Origin: Candidatus Omnitrophota bacterium
GTDB lineage: Bacteria; Hinthialibacterota; Hinthialibacteria; OLB16
Direction: 5' to 3'
Assembly (NCBI GenBank): GCA_020632575.1
Contig: JACKFH010000022.1
Coordinates: 1 to 59,681 of the forward strand
Length of the DNA stretch: 59,681 bases
Positions 8,485 to 15,542 of this stretch are shown in pieces (position 1 is the stretch's first letter; the number at the start of each line of letters is the position of its first letter). The translations under genes were made by a program, and so were the position numbers. The notes beneath the pieces are model-generated. The model ran no database searches. It was not told the origin of the DNA and worked only from the letters and a program-made list of their open reading frames with translations.

Positions 8485-9762
8485 ATGACCAAAGTCGGAG
8501 TGATTGGCGGGGGAAGTTCCTACACCCCCGAACTGCTGGAAGGCCTTATCGAGCGGAGGGATATCCTCGGTCTCGACAAGATCTGTTTGATGGATATCAA
8601 CGGGGAACGTCTAGAGATCCTGGGCGCCCTTGGAAATCGGATGATCGCCAAGGCGGGAGCCAACCTTTCATTGGAGACCACCCAAGATGTGAAAGCCGCT
8701 GTTGAGGGGGCCTCGTTTGTCGTGACCCAGTTTCGAGCGGGTGGGATGCAAGCCCGAATCCGAGATGAGAAACTCGGTCTCCGTCATGGCATCGTCGGCC
8801 AAGAGACCACCGGCGTGGGCGGTTTCGCAAAATCGCTTCGCACGATCCCGATCCTTCTCGATGTTGCGCATAAGATGGAGGAGCACGCTCCCGATGGATG
8901 GCTGATCAACTTCACCAATCCCGCGGGGATCATCACCGAGGCCGCGCTGAAACACTCCAAACAGAAAGTCATCGGTCTTTGCAATATCCCCATCGGGTAC
9001 ATCATGGACGCCGCCAAAGGGTTGGGATGTTCCCCCTCATCGGTTAGCCTCGATTATGTGGGCATCAATCACCTCTCGTGGGTTCGCGGTTGCACGGTCG
9101 ATGGCGAGGACCGATTCGCCGATTTCCTCAGAATTGGAGAAAAGGAATTTCTCGATGAGAAAGACGCGGTCGGGGAAGCCATGGCGGCCTGGACCCGGTT
9201 TCATGGCATCCTCCCCAATTATTACCTCCAGTATTACTACTGCACCAAACTGGTCCTGGAGAAACTCCGGAAGAAAGACAAGACTCGAGGCGAGGAGGTG
9301 ATCGCGGTCGAGGAGGAACTCTTCAAGAAGTATGCCGACCCGAATCTCCAGGAGAAACCGAAAGAACTCGAACAACGAGGCGGGGCTTTTTATTCCACCG
9401 CCGCGGTCAATTTGATCGAGTCGTTAGTGACAGACAAGCAGGACATTCAGATTGTGAACCTTCAAAACAACGGGACCGTTCCCGAATTGCCCCCTCAAGT
9501 CTCAGTCGAGGTCCCGTGCCGAATCACCAAGGAAGGTCCCGTCCCGCTCGAACAGAGGCCGCTTGAACCGGAGATCCGCGGTATTCTTCAAGTGGTGAAA
9601 GCTTACGAGGAATTGACTGTGGAGGCCGCCGCGAAGGGAGACCGTCGGTCGGCGCTGCTGGCCCTCGCCACCCACCCCCTCGTCCGGCAAGTGGCGGAAA
9701 TTGAAGGGATTCTTGACGAAATTTTGGAGGAGAATCGTGACTATCTTCCTCAATTTAAATGA
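8485..9762 (+). CDS. GH4 family glycosidase (6-phospho-beta-glucosidase-like)
   Basis: Cytoplasmic NAD- and manganese-dependent glycosidase of family GH4, which cleaves glycosides by an oxidation/elimination mechanism. The 425-residue length is typical. The NAD-binding loop GVIGGGSSYTPELLEGL is at the N-terminus. INFTNPAG, GLCNIPIGY (the metal-binding Cys region) and DYVGINHLSWV (the metal-binding His) are all present. The pattern is closest to the 6-phospho-beta-glucosidase branch; alpha-glucosidase and galacturonidase branches remain possible. It follows the kinase-like gene by 29 bp with an AGGAG site just upstream. No PTS genes are nearby, so a phosphorylated substrate would have to come from the adjacent kinase or from elsewhere. 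Confidence 0.9.
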   Translation: MTKVGVIGGGSSYTPELLEGLIERRDILGLDKICLMDINGERLEILGALGNRMIAKAGANLSLETTQDVKAAVEGASFVVTQFRAGGMQARIRDEKLGLRHGIVGQETTGVGGFAKSLRTIPILLDVAHKMEEHAPDGWLINFTNPAGIITEAALKHSKQKVIGLCNIPIGYIMDAAKGLGCSPSSVSLDYVGINHLSWVRGCTVDGEDRFADFLRIGEKEFLDEKDAVGEAMAAWTRFHGILPNYYLQYYYCTKLVLEKLRKKDKTRGEEVIAVEEELFKKYADPNLQEKPKELEQRGGAFYSTAAVNLIESLVTDKQDIQIVNLQNNGTVPELPPQVSVEVPCRITKEGPVPLEQRPLEPEIRGILQVVKAYEELTVEAAAKGDRRSALLALATHPLVRQVAEIEGILDEILEENRDYLPQFK

Positions 9763-9792
9763 GGGGAAAGAAGGGCGCCAAGAGTAAAAGCA

Positions 9793-9812
9793 CAAGAGTT
9801 CCGGAATTCTTG
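9793..9812. promoter_or_regulatory. 20-bp imperfect palindrome, possible operator
   Basis: CAAGAGTTCCGGAATTCTTG is symmetric at 18 of 20 positions about CCGG. It lies 30 bp after the GH4 stop and could be an operator or a processing hairpin. No binding protein can be named. Confidence 0.3.
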
Positions 9813-9816
9813 ACAT

Positions 9817-9926
9817 CCCCTTAATGGGAGCGTAACTTTTCGTGCATGCGCTGGGCCATTATGGCTTTATCTTTGGAAAGGGTGGAACAGTGGAACCCCA
9901 TTGTATGGACGCTCCCATTAGGGAGC
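9817..9926. repeat. Pair of oppositely oriented hairpin repeats
   Basis: CCTTAATGGGAGCGT (9819-9833) and ACGCTCCCATTAGGG (9909-9923) are inverted copies matching at 14 of 15 positions, 75 bp apart. The right copy is itself a perfect hairpin, GCTCCC-ATTA-GGGAGC (9911-9926); the left can form TCCC...GGGA. Neither is followed by a T-run. Confidence 0.45.
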
Positions 9927-10139
9927 CTTAGAAGACCTCTGCGTCAAAGTCCCATTCATCCCCCGACCGGCATCTCATCCAACATTCAAAAAAAGTCATC
10001 GCTTTCATCCCGATTCGAGCGACATCTTTTAGCCCTTTCTTATAACCGCCTGAAACAAATTCCGAAATTGAATCCACTCGGAGGACCCCTCATGGTCTGT
10101 GGATCGATGTAAAACTGTTATTTTGAAGGAGGACCAATG

Positions 10140-12218
10140 ATGGTTGAGGTTGCCCAAAAAAGAAACGTCGCTGTAGTCGCCCACCACGGCGCGGGTAAAA
10201 CGAGCCTGGTCGAAGCGATTCTTTACATGCTCGGGAATGTCGATCGAATGGGGAAGACCGAGGATGGAAACACCTTTTCGGACTTCACCGATGAGGAGCG
10301 CGATCGCAAAGTCTCCATTCACTCTTCGCTGATTCACGCCGAATACAAAAAGCACAGTATCAACTTATTGGACCTGCCGGGGTACGCCGACTTCATCGGA
10401 GAGGTGAAGAGCTGTTTGCATGCTTGCGGCGCGGCCATGTTCATCATCAACGCCACCTCCCCTGTGGAAGTCGAAACGGAGAAAGCCTGGGGCTACGCGG
10501 ACGATTTCGATCTGGCCCGGGTTGCGGTGGTGAATCAACTGGACAAGGAGCGGGCCGACTTCCATCAAGCTGTTAATGATTTGCAGGCGGCTTTTGGCAA
10601 ACGGTGCGTCCCGATCCAGGTCCCAATTGGGAAAGAAGCCGATTTCAAGGGAGTGGTCGATCTGATCTCCATGAAGGCGGTCACCTTCGACTCCAAAGGC
10701 AAGGCGAGTCTTTCCGATGAGATACCGGCGGAGTGCCAGGACCTCATCGATGAGTACCGCGAAATGATGATGGACTGCGCGGCCGAGGTCGATGAAGCGG
10801 TCATGGAGAAATATTTGGCGGGCGAGACCTTGTCCCGCGAGGAGATGCTTGCCGGATTGAAGAAGGCGGTTTCGGCGAAGACCTGCATCCCGATTCTTTG
10901 TTCATCGGCCACGAAAGCGATTGGAACGGAGCTCGTTCTCGATGGCATCGTCGATTTCCTCCCCTCTCCAGAACGACACAATGAGGTCCATGGGCATCGT
11001 CCAGGCTCCGAGGAGAGTGTCACCATCAAGGTTTCGGACGATTCGGACCTGTCAGCACTCTGCTTCAAGACCCGCATCGACCCCCACGCCGGTCGTCTTT
11101 CTTTGGTCCGGATTTGGTCCGGAACGCTCAAACCCGATCAAGGCGTTTTGAATTCGACGACCGGTCAGGTGGTGAAATTTCACAACCTCCTTCAAATCAA
11201 CGGTAAAAACCAAAAGAACATTTCGGAGGCGCAGGCGGGCGACATCATCGGGATCGCCAAACACGATGATTTAGGAACGGACGACTCGCTATGTTCTCCC
11301 AGTAATCCCATCGTGATTCCTCCCACGGAATACCCGCCTCCGACCATCCAGATGGCCATTCATGCCGATGACATGAAGGACGACGAGAAACTGGGGACGC
11401 ATCTTCACAAAATCGAGGAGGAGGATCCGACTTTCCATGTTCGCCGAGATCCCGAGACACACCAAACAGTCATCACCGGGATGGGAGAACTCCATCTCGA
11501 CACCATCGTTTATCATCTCAAACATTACGCCAACCTGAATGTGGCCTTGAGCACGCCGAAGGTGGCCTACCGGGAAACGGTCACCGCGCACGCCGAGGGG
11601 AGTTACCGTCACAAGAAGCAATCGGGTGGACGCGGGCAGTTCGGCGAGGTCCATTTCAAGATCGATCCGATGCCGCGAGGTGGCGGTTTCCAATTCGAGG
11701 ATGCTATTGTCGGTGGCGTGGTTCCCGGGAAATTCATTCCGGCAGTGGAAAAAGGCGTGGTCGCCGCCATGGACAGAGGCATCCAGGCCGGGTTCCCAGT
11801 CGTGGATGTGAAAGTCACCCTCTTCGATGGGAAGGATCACCCTGTCGATTCCTCCGAAGCGGCGTTCAAGATGGCCGGATCGATGTGCTTCCGAAACACG
11901 GCGCGAACCGCGAAACCGATTCTCCTCGAACCGATTGTCCGTGCGGAGATCACCGTCCCCGACGAATACATGGGCGACACCATGTCCGATATCAGCGGCA
12001 AGCGCGGCAAGGTGATGGGCATGGATGCCAGCAACGGTTGCCAGGTCATTAGCGCCGAGGTGCCATTGGCCGAGATGTTCCGCTATTCGATCGACCTTCG
12101 GGCCATCACCCGAGGGCGCGGATCTTTCAGGATGGACGTGGACCATTACGAACCCGTGCCTTCCGAGATTGCCGCGGATATCATCGCCGCCTCGAAGATG
12201 GAGGAAGTGGAGGAATAG
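10140..12218 (+). CDS. EF-G-2-like translational GTPase
   Basis: About 692 residues with the full EF-G domain order (GTPase with G' insert, domains II-V), but from the divergent EF-G-2/EF-G-like branch, not the housekeeping FusA. G1 is AHHGAGKTS instead of AHIDAGKTT, the switch I ERGITI is replaced by ERDRKVSI, and G3 is DLPGYADF instead of DTPGHVDF. G4 reads NQLDKE where NKMD is usual. Domain IV retains KKQSGGRGQFGEV and domain V GDTMSDISGKRGKVMGM. Two ATGs are adjacent (10137, 10140); GAAGGAGG at 10125-10132 is better spaced for the second. Monocistronic, with a strong terminator. Proteins of this branch, as in Thermus EF-G-2, bind ribosomes, but their role is poorly defined. Confidence 0.9.
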   Translation: MVEVAQKRNVAVVAHHGAGKTSLVEAILYMLGNVDRMGKTEDGNTFSDFTDEERDRKVSIHSSLIHAEYKKHSINLLDLPGYADFIGEVKSCLHACGAAMFIINATSPVEVETEKAWGYADDFDLARVAVVNQLDKERADFHQAVNDLQAAFGKRCVPIQVPIGKEADFKGVVDLISMKAVTFDSKGKASLSDEIPAECQDLIDEYREMMMDCAAEVDEAVMEKYLAGETLSREEMLAGLKKAVSAKTCIPILCSSATKAIGTELVLDGIVDFLPSPERHNEVHGHRPGSEESVTIKVSDDSDLSALCFKTRIDPHAGRLSLVRIWSGTLKPDQGVLNSTTGQVVKFHNLLQINGKNQKNISEAQAGDIIGIAKHDDLGTDDSLCSPSNPIVIPPTEYPPPTIQMAIHADDMKDDEKLGTHLHKIEEEDPTFHVRRDPETHQTVITGMGELHLDTIVYHLKHYANLNVALSTPKVAYRETVTAHAEGSYRHKKQSGGRGQFGEVHFKIDPMPRGGGFQFEDAIVGGVVPGKFIPAVEKGVVAAMDRGIQAGFPVVDVKVTLFDGKDHPVDSSEAAFKMAGSMCFRNTARTAKPILLEPIVRAEITVPDEYMGDTMSDISGKRGKVMGMDASNGCQVISAEVPLAEMFRYSIDLRAITRGRGSFRMDVDHYEPVPSEIAADIIAASKMEEVEE

Positions 12219-12244
12219 ATCCCTCGCTTTCGGATCGAACTGTC

Positions 12245-12280
12245 GAGAGGCGCCGACTCGTTCGGCGCCTCTCTTTATTT
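12245..12280 (+). terminator. Rho-independent terminator of the EF-G-2 gene
   Basis: A perfect 12-bp stem, GAGAGGCGCCGA (12245-12256) with TCGGCGCCTCTC (12262-12273), encloses a 5-nt loop and is followed by TTTATTT. Confidence 0.92.
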
Positions 12281-12341
12281 GGTTTGCAATTCATCTAACC
12301 TGATACTCAGTTGGATCACACAGCACGAAAGGAATTCATCC

Positions 12342-13508
12342 ATGAAAGTTTTCATCCCTCTTATCCTCTTTTGTTCGGTCTCAGTCTGGGCAGAACCGTT
12401 TTATCAAGCCGAGCTTATGTTTCCTCTTCAAGGAAAGCATGTTCATTCGAGTTCGATTGTCGAACTGCCCAATGGTGATCTCCGATCCTGTTGGTTTTAC
12501 GGTTCCGGCGAGAGGAGCGCCAACGACGTTGTGGTTCAGGGCTCCCGACTGGAAAAGGGATCGAGCGAGTGGGAAAAACCTTATGTCCTGGCGGACACGC
12601 CCGATTTGCCGGACTGCAATCCTGTCCTCTTTATCGACGGGAAAGATCGTCTCCGTCTCGTTTGGATCGCGGTGATCGCGGCCGGGTGGGAGAACAGTCT
12701 CCTTCGGACTAAATTCTCGGAGGACTACCTGAACCCGGGCCCCCCTGTCTGGAATTGGCAAGATGTCATCATCCTCAAACCGGGGGAGGAGTTTCCCAAA
12801 ATTATCAAGAAGCGGTTCGACGAATTCGACTGGGATCGCGGGTGGGCCGAATACGCTCCCGAATACGAGGTGATGATCGAGGAAGCTGCCAGGGATCCGA
12901 GGAAACGTCAGACCGGTTGGATGCCTCGAATCCAACCCACCACCTTGCCCTCGGGAAGAATCCTTCTTCCCCTCTATTCCGACGGATTCAATGTCTCCCT
13001 TTGCGCGATCTCCGATGACGGTGGAGACACATGGCGAGCCAGCGGACCGATGGTCGGAATGGGACCTATCCAGCCCACGATCTGCCGCCGTAAAGACGGA
13101 ACCTTGGTGGCCTGGATGAGGGATAGTGGGGATATGCCTCCACGTGTGATGGAAAGCACCTCGAGCGATGATGGCGAAACCTGGACGGCCGCGGTGGATA
13201 CCGACATTCCCAACCCGGGATCGAGTCTCACCTCGTTGGTTTTGGACTCGGGAGAATGGGTGCTTGTCCACAACGACACCGAGGAGGGCCGTCGCTCTCT
13301 CTCTTGTAAGATGTCGGATGACGAGGGCAAAACCTGGAAGTGGGAGCGCCATCTCGAAAAACACCCGGTGAACACCTTTGCCTATCCGAACATGATCCAG
13401 ACTAAGGACGGTCTCATCCATGTTTCTTATTCCTACAAGGAGGAAGGGAAAGGCGCCTCCATCAAACATGTCGCTATCAACAAGGATTGGGTGAAGCAGG
13501 GAGATTAA
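12342..13508 (+). CDS. Secreted sialidase-like BNR beta-propeller protein
   Basis: 388 residues. The start at 12342 is chosen over an upstream in-frame ATG because it opens a signal peptide ending VWA-EP and follows GAAAGGA. Asp-box repeats (S-x-D-x-G-x-T-W) are clear: SDDGGDTWRASG, SSDDGETWTAA and SDDEGKTWKWE. VELPNGDLRSCWFYGSGE and DCNPVLFID are typical of the BNR_2 group commonly labelled sialidase-family protein. The catalytic residues of true sialidases (arginine triad, Tyr/Glu pair) cannot be confirmed by eye, so hydrolysis of sialic acid is not established; some relatives act on other glycans. It is flanked by two strong terminators and is therefore a single-gene unit. It fits the extracellular glycan-degrading theme of the window. 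Confidence 0.82.
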   Translation: MKVFIPLILFCSVSVWAEPFYQAELMFPLQGKHVHSSSIVELPNGDLRSCWFYGSGERSANDVVVQGSRLEKGSSEWEKPYVLADTPDLPDCNPVLFIDGKDRLRLVWIAVIAAGWENSLLRTKFSEDYLNPGPPVWNWQDVIILKPGEEFPKIIKKRFDEFDWDRGWAEYAPEYEVMIEEAARDPRKRQTGWMPRIQPTTLPSGRILLPLYSDGFNVSLCAISDDGGDTWRASGPMVGMGPIQPTICRRKDGTLVAWMRDSGDMPPRVMESTSSDDGETWTAAVDTDIPNPGSSLTSLVLDSGEWVLVHNDTEEGRRSLSCKMSDDEGKTWKWERHLEKHPVNTFAYPNMIQTKDGLIHVSYSYKEEGKGASIKHVAINKDWVKQGD

Positions 13509-13563
13509 TGGTCAGGCATTAAGCGGCCACCGCTAGAGGTCTCCCTTTTGAGGAAATCTACGG

Positions 13564-13599
13564 GGCCGTCCCGACTCCACGCGAGCGGGGCGGCCTTTT
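13564..13599 (+). terminator. Terminator of the sialidase-like gene
   Basis: GGCCGTCCCGACTC (13564-13577) pairs with GAGCGGGGCGGCC (13583-13595), with one G-T wobble and one bulged A, around a 5-nt loop, and is followed by TTTT. A second, weaker GGGAGA/TCTCCC stem ending in TTTT lies at about 13499-13549. Confidence 0.8.
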
Positions 13600-13612
13600 C
13601 AAAGAAGAGAGA

Positions 13613-14593
13613 TCAATCCTCTTTCGAGGTCGCCTCCAGATTCGAAATCACTTTTGCCACGGCAAAACGCCCCCGCCCAAACTCTTCGCAGAGGATTTCG
13701 ATGGCCCCCTTTTTGGTAGCGCCCGCCGATCGAAGGTCCTGGTAGCGATTCCAGACATGTCCTCGCTCATCCTCCGTCCAGAGTTTCCCTTGACGTTCGA
13801 TTGCGGCGTGGTTGGGGACCCTCAACTCCTTGAGCAGTGAACCCGGGTTGACCTTCTTGATCTCGTTCAATTGATGCCGGAAAGCGGATTTGCTCAATTC
13901 AAATCCTCCAGATTGCCGGTTGAGAGCGATGGCCACTTTCGCGGTTGAAAAACTCCCCAGGAAGAGATCGAAGACAAGATCCTCCTCGTTGCTGCTGTAC
14001 TGAATCATCTTGATGAGCAACTCTTTCGGCAATTCGTTCTTGTTCTTGGCCTGTCCCGGCTTGTATTCCTTGTTGATGAACCAAACATCTTCGCGGTCCT
14101 GGTAGTTGAGCGACCGATTGTCTTCGGTCTTTTCCGCGTTGCCGTACCGAGAGTAAGTGTTGAAGGTCACCGTGCCGCCCGGCTTGGTGTAATACAGAAT
14201 GTGGTAATGGGACGAGACAAACTTCTTTTGAGTGAACACTCCGAAGTTGTATTTCCAAATCAGGTGATTCACCTCACGAAGAGAGGTTTCGGCGAGGGAG
14301 TTGAGGACATGGATGAGATGCGTGTACCCAGAGACCACATAGATCGAACCCCCTGGGCGGAGGATTCTTTCGGCCTGCCTCACCCAGTTTCGAGTGAACT
14401 CCGCGTAATCCTCTTGAGGGACCTCGATGTAGCCATCGATGACGAATTCCTCTTTGCGGTTGTAATGCTTGTGAAGGGTGTCTCCGGATATTCCGTAGGG
14501 GGGATCGGTGATGATCAGGTCGACCGATCCATCGGGGATGTGGCGTTTGCATCCCTCGATGCAATCCTCATTGAAGAATAATTCGAGCGGCAT
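13613..14593 (-). CDS. Orphan beta-class DNA methyltransferase
   Basis: S-adenosylmethionine-dependent amino-methyltransferase (N6-adenine or N4-cytosine). The catalytic motif IV, ITDPPYGISG, lies near the N-terminus and the SAM-binding motif I, VFDLFLGSFSTAKVAIAL, comes later, the order of the beta group. Motif I has GSFST where GSGTT is usual. About 326 residues from the ATG at 14593, which has a GAGGT site; a TTG start at 14602 is possible. The last ~90 residues form an extension (WTEDERGHVWNRYQDLR...) that may recognise the target. It lies 12 bp after the BON gene on the same strand. No restriction endonuclease is adjacent, so a regulatory or solitary methyltransferase is likely. DPPY points to N6-adenine; the site is unknown. 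Confidence 0.92.
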   Translation of the reverse strand: MPLELFFNEDCIEGCKRHIPDGSVDLIITDPPYGISGDTLHKHYNRKEEFVIDGYIEVPQEDYAEFTRNWVRQAERILRPGGSIYVVSGYTHLIHVLNSLAETSLREVNHLIWKYNFGVFTQKKFVSSHYHILYYTKPGGTVTFNTYSRYGNAEKTEDNRSLNYQDREDVWFINKEYKPGQAKNKNELPKELLIKMIQYSSNEEDLVFDLFLGSFSTAKVAIALNRQSGGFELSKSAFRHQLNEIKKVNPGSLLKELRVPNHAAIERQGKLWTEDERGHVWNRYQDLRSAGATKKGAIEILCEEFGRGRFAVAKVISNLEATSKED

Positions 14594-14605
14594 GCCCACC
14601 AAACC

Positions 14606-14944
14606 TCACATCGGGTTCTCGCCGATCTCCCGCAATTCATCGTGATCTTCCATGAGTTTCCTGGCCTCGGTCTCGGAGGCGTCCTCATCCCCAAAAGTCT
14701 CCTCGAAAGACAAGGTGTCCTCTCCATGAAGGACGTGGATTTCAAATTCGACGCCCTGAATTCCTTTAACCGGCCGGAGGACGTCCAGGATCTCCTCCCC
14801 ACGATTCCGATTCGGAACGGTTCCTTCGATTTGGACAATCCCTTCCTCGATCATCACCTCGAGGTCGCAGTCCGTGTAAAGTCCCGCCGAATCGAGGGCC
14901 TGAATCACATCTTTGAGTATTTTCGCATCTTGTCTAACAGTCAT
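14606..14944 (-). CDS. Small BON-domain protein without signal peptide
   Basis: 112 residues. The central region (LDSAGLYTDCDLEVMIEEGIVQIEGTV followed by GEEILDVLRPVKGIQGVEFEI) matches the BON fold seen in OsmY and related proteins: an alpha-beta module with a buried glycine after a V-x-I/L-x-G strand. BON proteins usually are exported and bind lipids; this one starts directly with a charged segment and has an acidic C-terminal tail, so it is probably cytoplasmic. AAGGGA lies just upstream of the ATG. It is the first gene of a two-gene unit with the methyltransferase, an unusual partnership. Any functional link is inference. Confidence 0.8.
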   Translation of the reverse strand: MTVRQDAKILKDVIQALDSAGLYTDCDLEVMIEEGIVQIEGTVPNRNRGEEILDVLRPVKGIQGVEFEIHVLHGEDTLSFEETFGDEDASETEARKLMEDHDELREIGENPM

Positions 14945-15282
14945 GGGGTCCCTTTATATGGGGAGTTTTGGAGTGGAGTCGAATCCACCAAGCCTCTTGT
15001 TTTCGAGCGCCTCGTTTCCGGTGGTCACTTGTAGCGAAACTGGACGGTCAAGTCCACCGCGACGGGCAGGGATTCTTCCTTGATCCCTAACGGAATCCAA
15101 CCCCCATCTTGCTCTATTCAGGGTCCGATCCATGTCGAAAGGATATAGAGCCATGCTGACCGGATATACAATTCTTAATGGAGAGCCCGAAAATCTCCGT
15201 TATTTGAGGGAAAATCGTGTTGGCATCAAGATTGCTTACTAGTCCATTGGAAAGCAACAAAGGAGAAATCGATAAAAAAAGA
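14945..15282. other. Intergenic region between BON gene and candidate RNA
   Basis: About 340 bp with no supportable gene. It should contain the promoter of the BON/methyltransferase unit (minus strand) and that of the candidate RNA (plus strand), but I cannot assign either with confidence. A 31-codon minus-strand frame at 15025-15117 encodes a plausible protein C-terminus (VAVDLTVQFRYK) but has no start. Confidence 0.5.
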
Positions 15283-15475
15283 AAACGTGACTGTGCGGTG
15301 AGGCCCTGGTTCGATACCTACCCAACCCAACCCTAACCCAAATGCCCTGATACCCCATTGAATTGGGGCCCCGCACAGCACGGTAAGATCCCGTAATACC
15401 AACCCTCCTTCAAAGAACTTGAAGACCCAACCCTCCACGGCTCCTCGATCCCCAATTCGAGGAGCCACTTTTTTT
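15283..15475 (+). ncRNA. Candidate structured C-rich RNA (small RNA or leader)
   Basis: About 190 nt with several strong helices and a clear terminator but no reading frame. CGTG-a-CTGTGCGG (15286-15298) pairs with CCGCACAGCACG (15371-15382), with one bulged A. CCCC...GGGG forms a hairpin at 15353-15368. ACGG/CCGT pairs at 15380-15394, and CTTCAA-AGAAC-TTGAAG is a perfect hairpin at 15408-15424. The stretches between helices are C/A-rich; CCAACCCTCC occurs twice, at 15399-15408 and 15427-15436, and could pair with GGAGG ribosome sites. GAATTGGGG (15360-15368) is exactly complementary to CCCCAATTC (15450-15458) in the terminator loop and arm. It matches no RNA family I recognise. It may be a stand-alone small RNA or an attenuator for the gene at 15543. 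Confidence 0.55.
15439..15475 (+). terminator. Strong terminator not attached to any coding gene
   Basis: GGCTCCTCGA (15439-15448) pairs with TCGAGGAGCC (15457-15466) around an 8-nt loop, followed by AC and seven Ts. No plus-strand gene precedes it for more than 1.9 kb, which is the main support for a transcribed RNA here. Confidence 0.9.
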
Positions 15476-15542
15476 CACACTGCTTTTTCGGATGTGACTC
15501 CGTAACTTCCATTGATCGTTCACTAGCGGTTAAACTCCAAAA

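Larger units (their letters stand above)
9763..10136 (+). other. Intergenic region with palindromes upstream of the EF-G-2 gene
   Basis: 374 bp without a convincing gene; the 88-codon frame at 9846-10112 has low-complexity composition and no ribosome site. It holds an imperfect 20-bp palindrome (9793-9812), two copies of a small hairpin in opposite orientation (9817-9926) and, at the end, a strong GAAGGAGG site at 10125-10132. Confidence 0.6.

Noticed and set aside
9846..10112. 88-codon plus-strand frame upstream of the EF-G-2 gene
   Set aside because: Starts inside a hairpin-bearing spacer, no ribosome site, low-information protein.
11289..12146. 285-codon minus-strand open frame
   Set aside because: It is antisense to the EF-G-2 gene, whose protein is well conserved in that region; no ribosome site or recognisable domain.
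12381..13469. 362-codon minus-strand open frame
   Set aside because: Shadow of the sialidase-like gene, which carries clear Asp-box repeats and flanking terminators.
13613..14593. Restriction-modification system
   Set aside because: No endonuclease, specificity subunit or helicase gene flanks the methyltransferase.
15025..15117. Minus-strand 31-codon frame ending VAVDLTVQFRYK
   Set aside because: It reads like a protein C-terminus but has no start codon and is bounded upstream by a stop; possibly a gene remnant, too short to support.
15307..15318. TGGTTCGATACC resembling a tRNA or tmRNA T-arm
   Set aside because: The flanking bases cannot form the 5-bp T stem, and no acceptor, D or anticodon arm is present.
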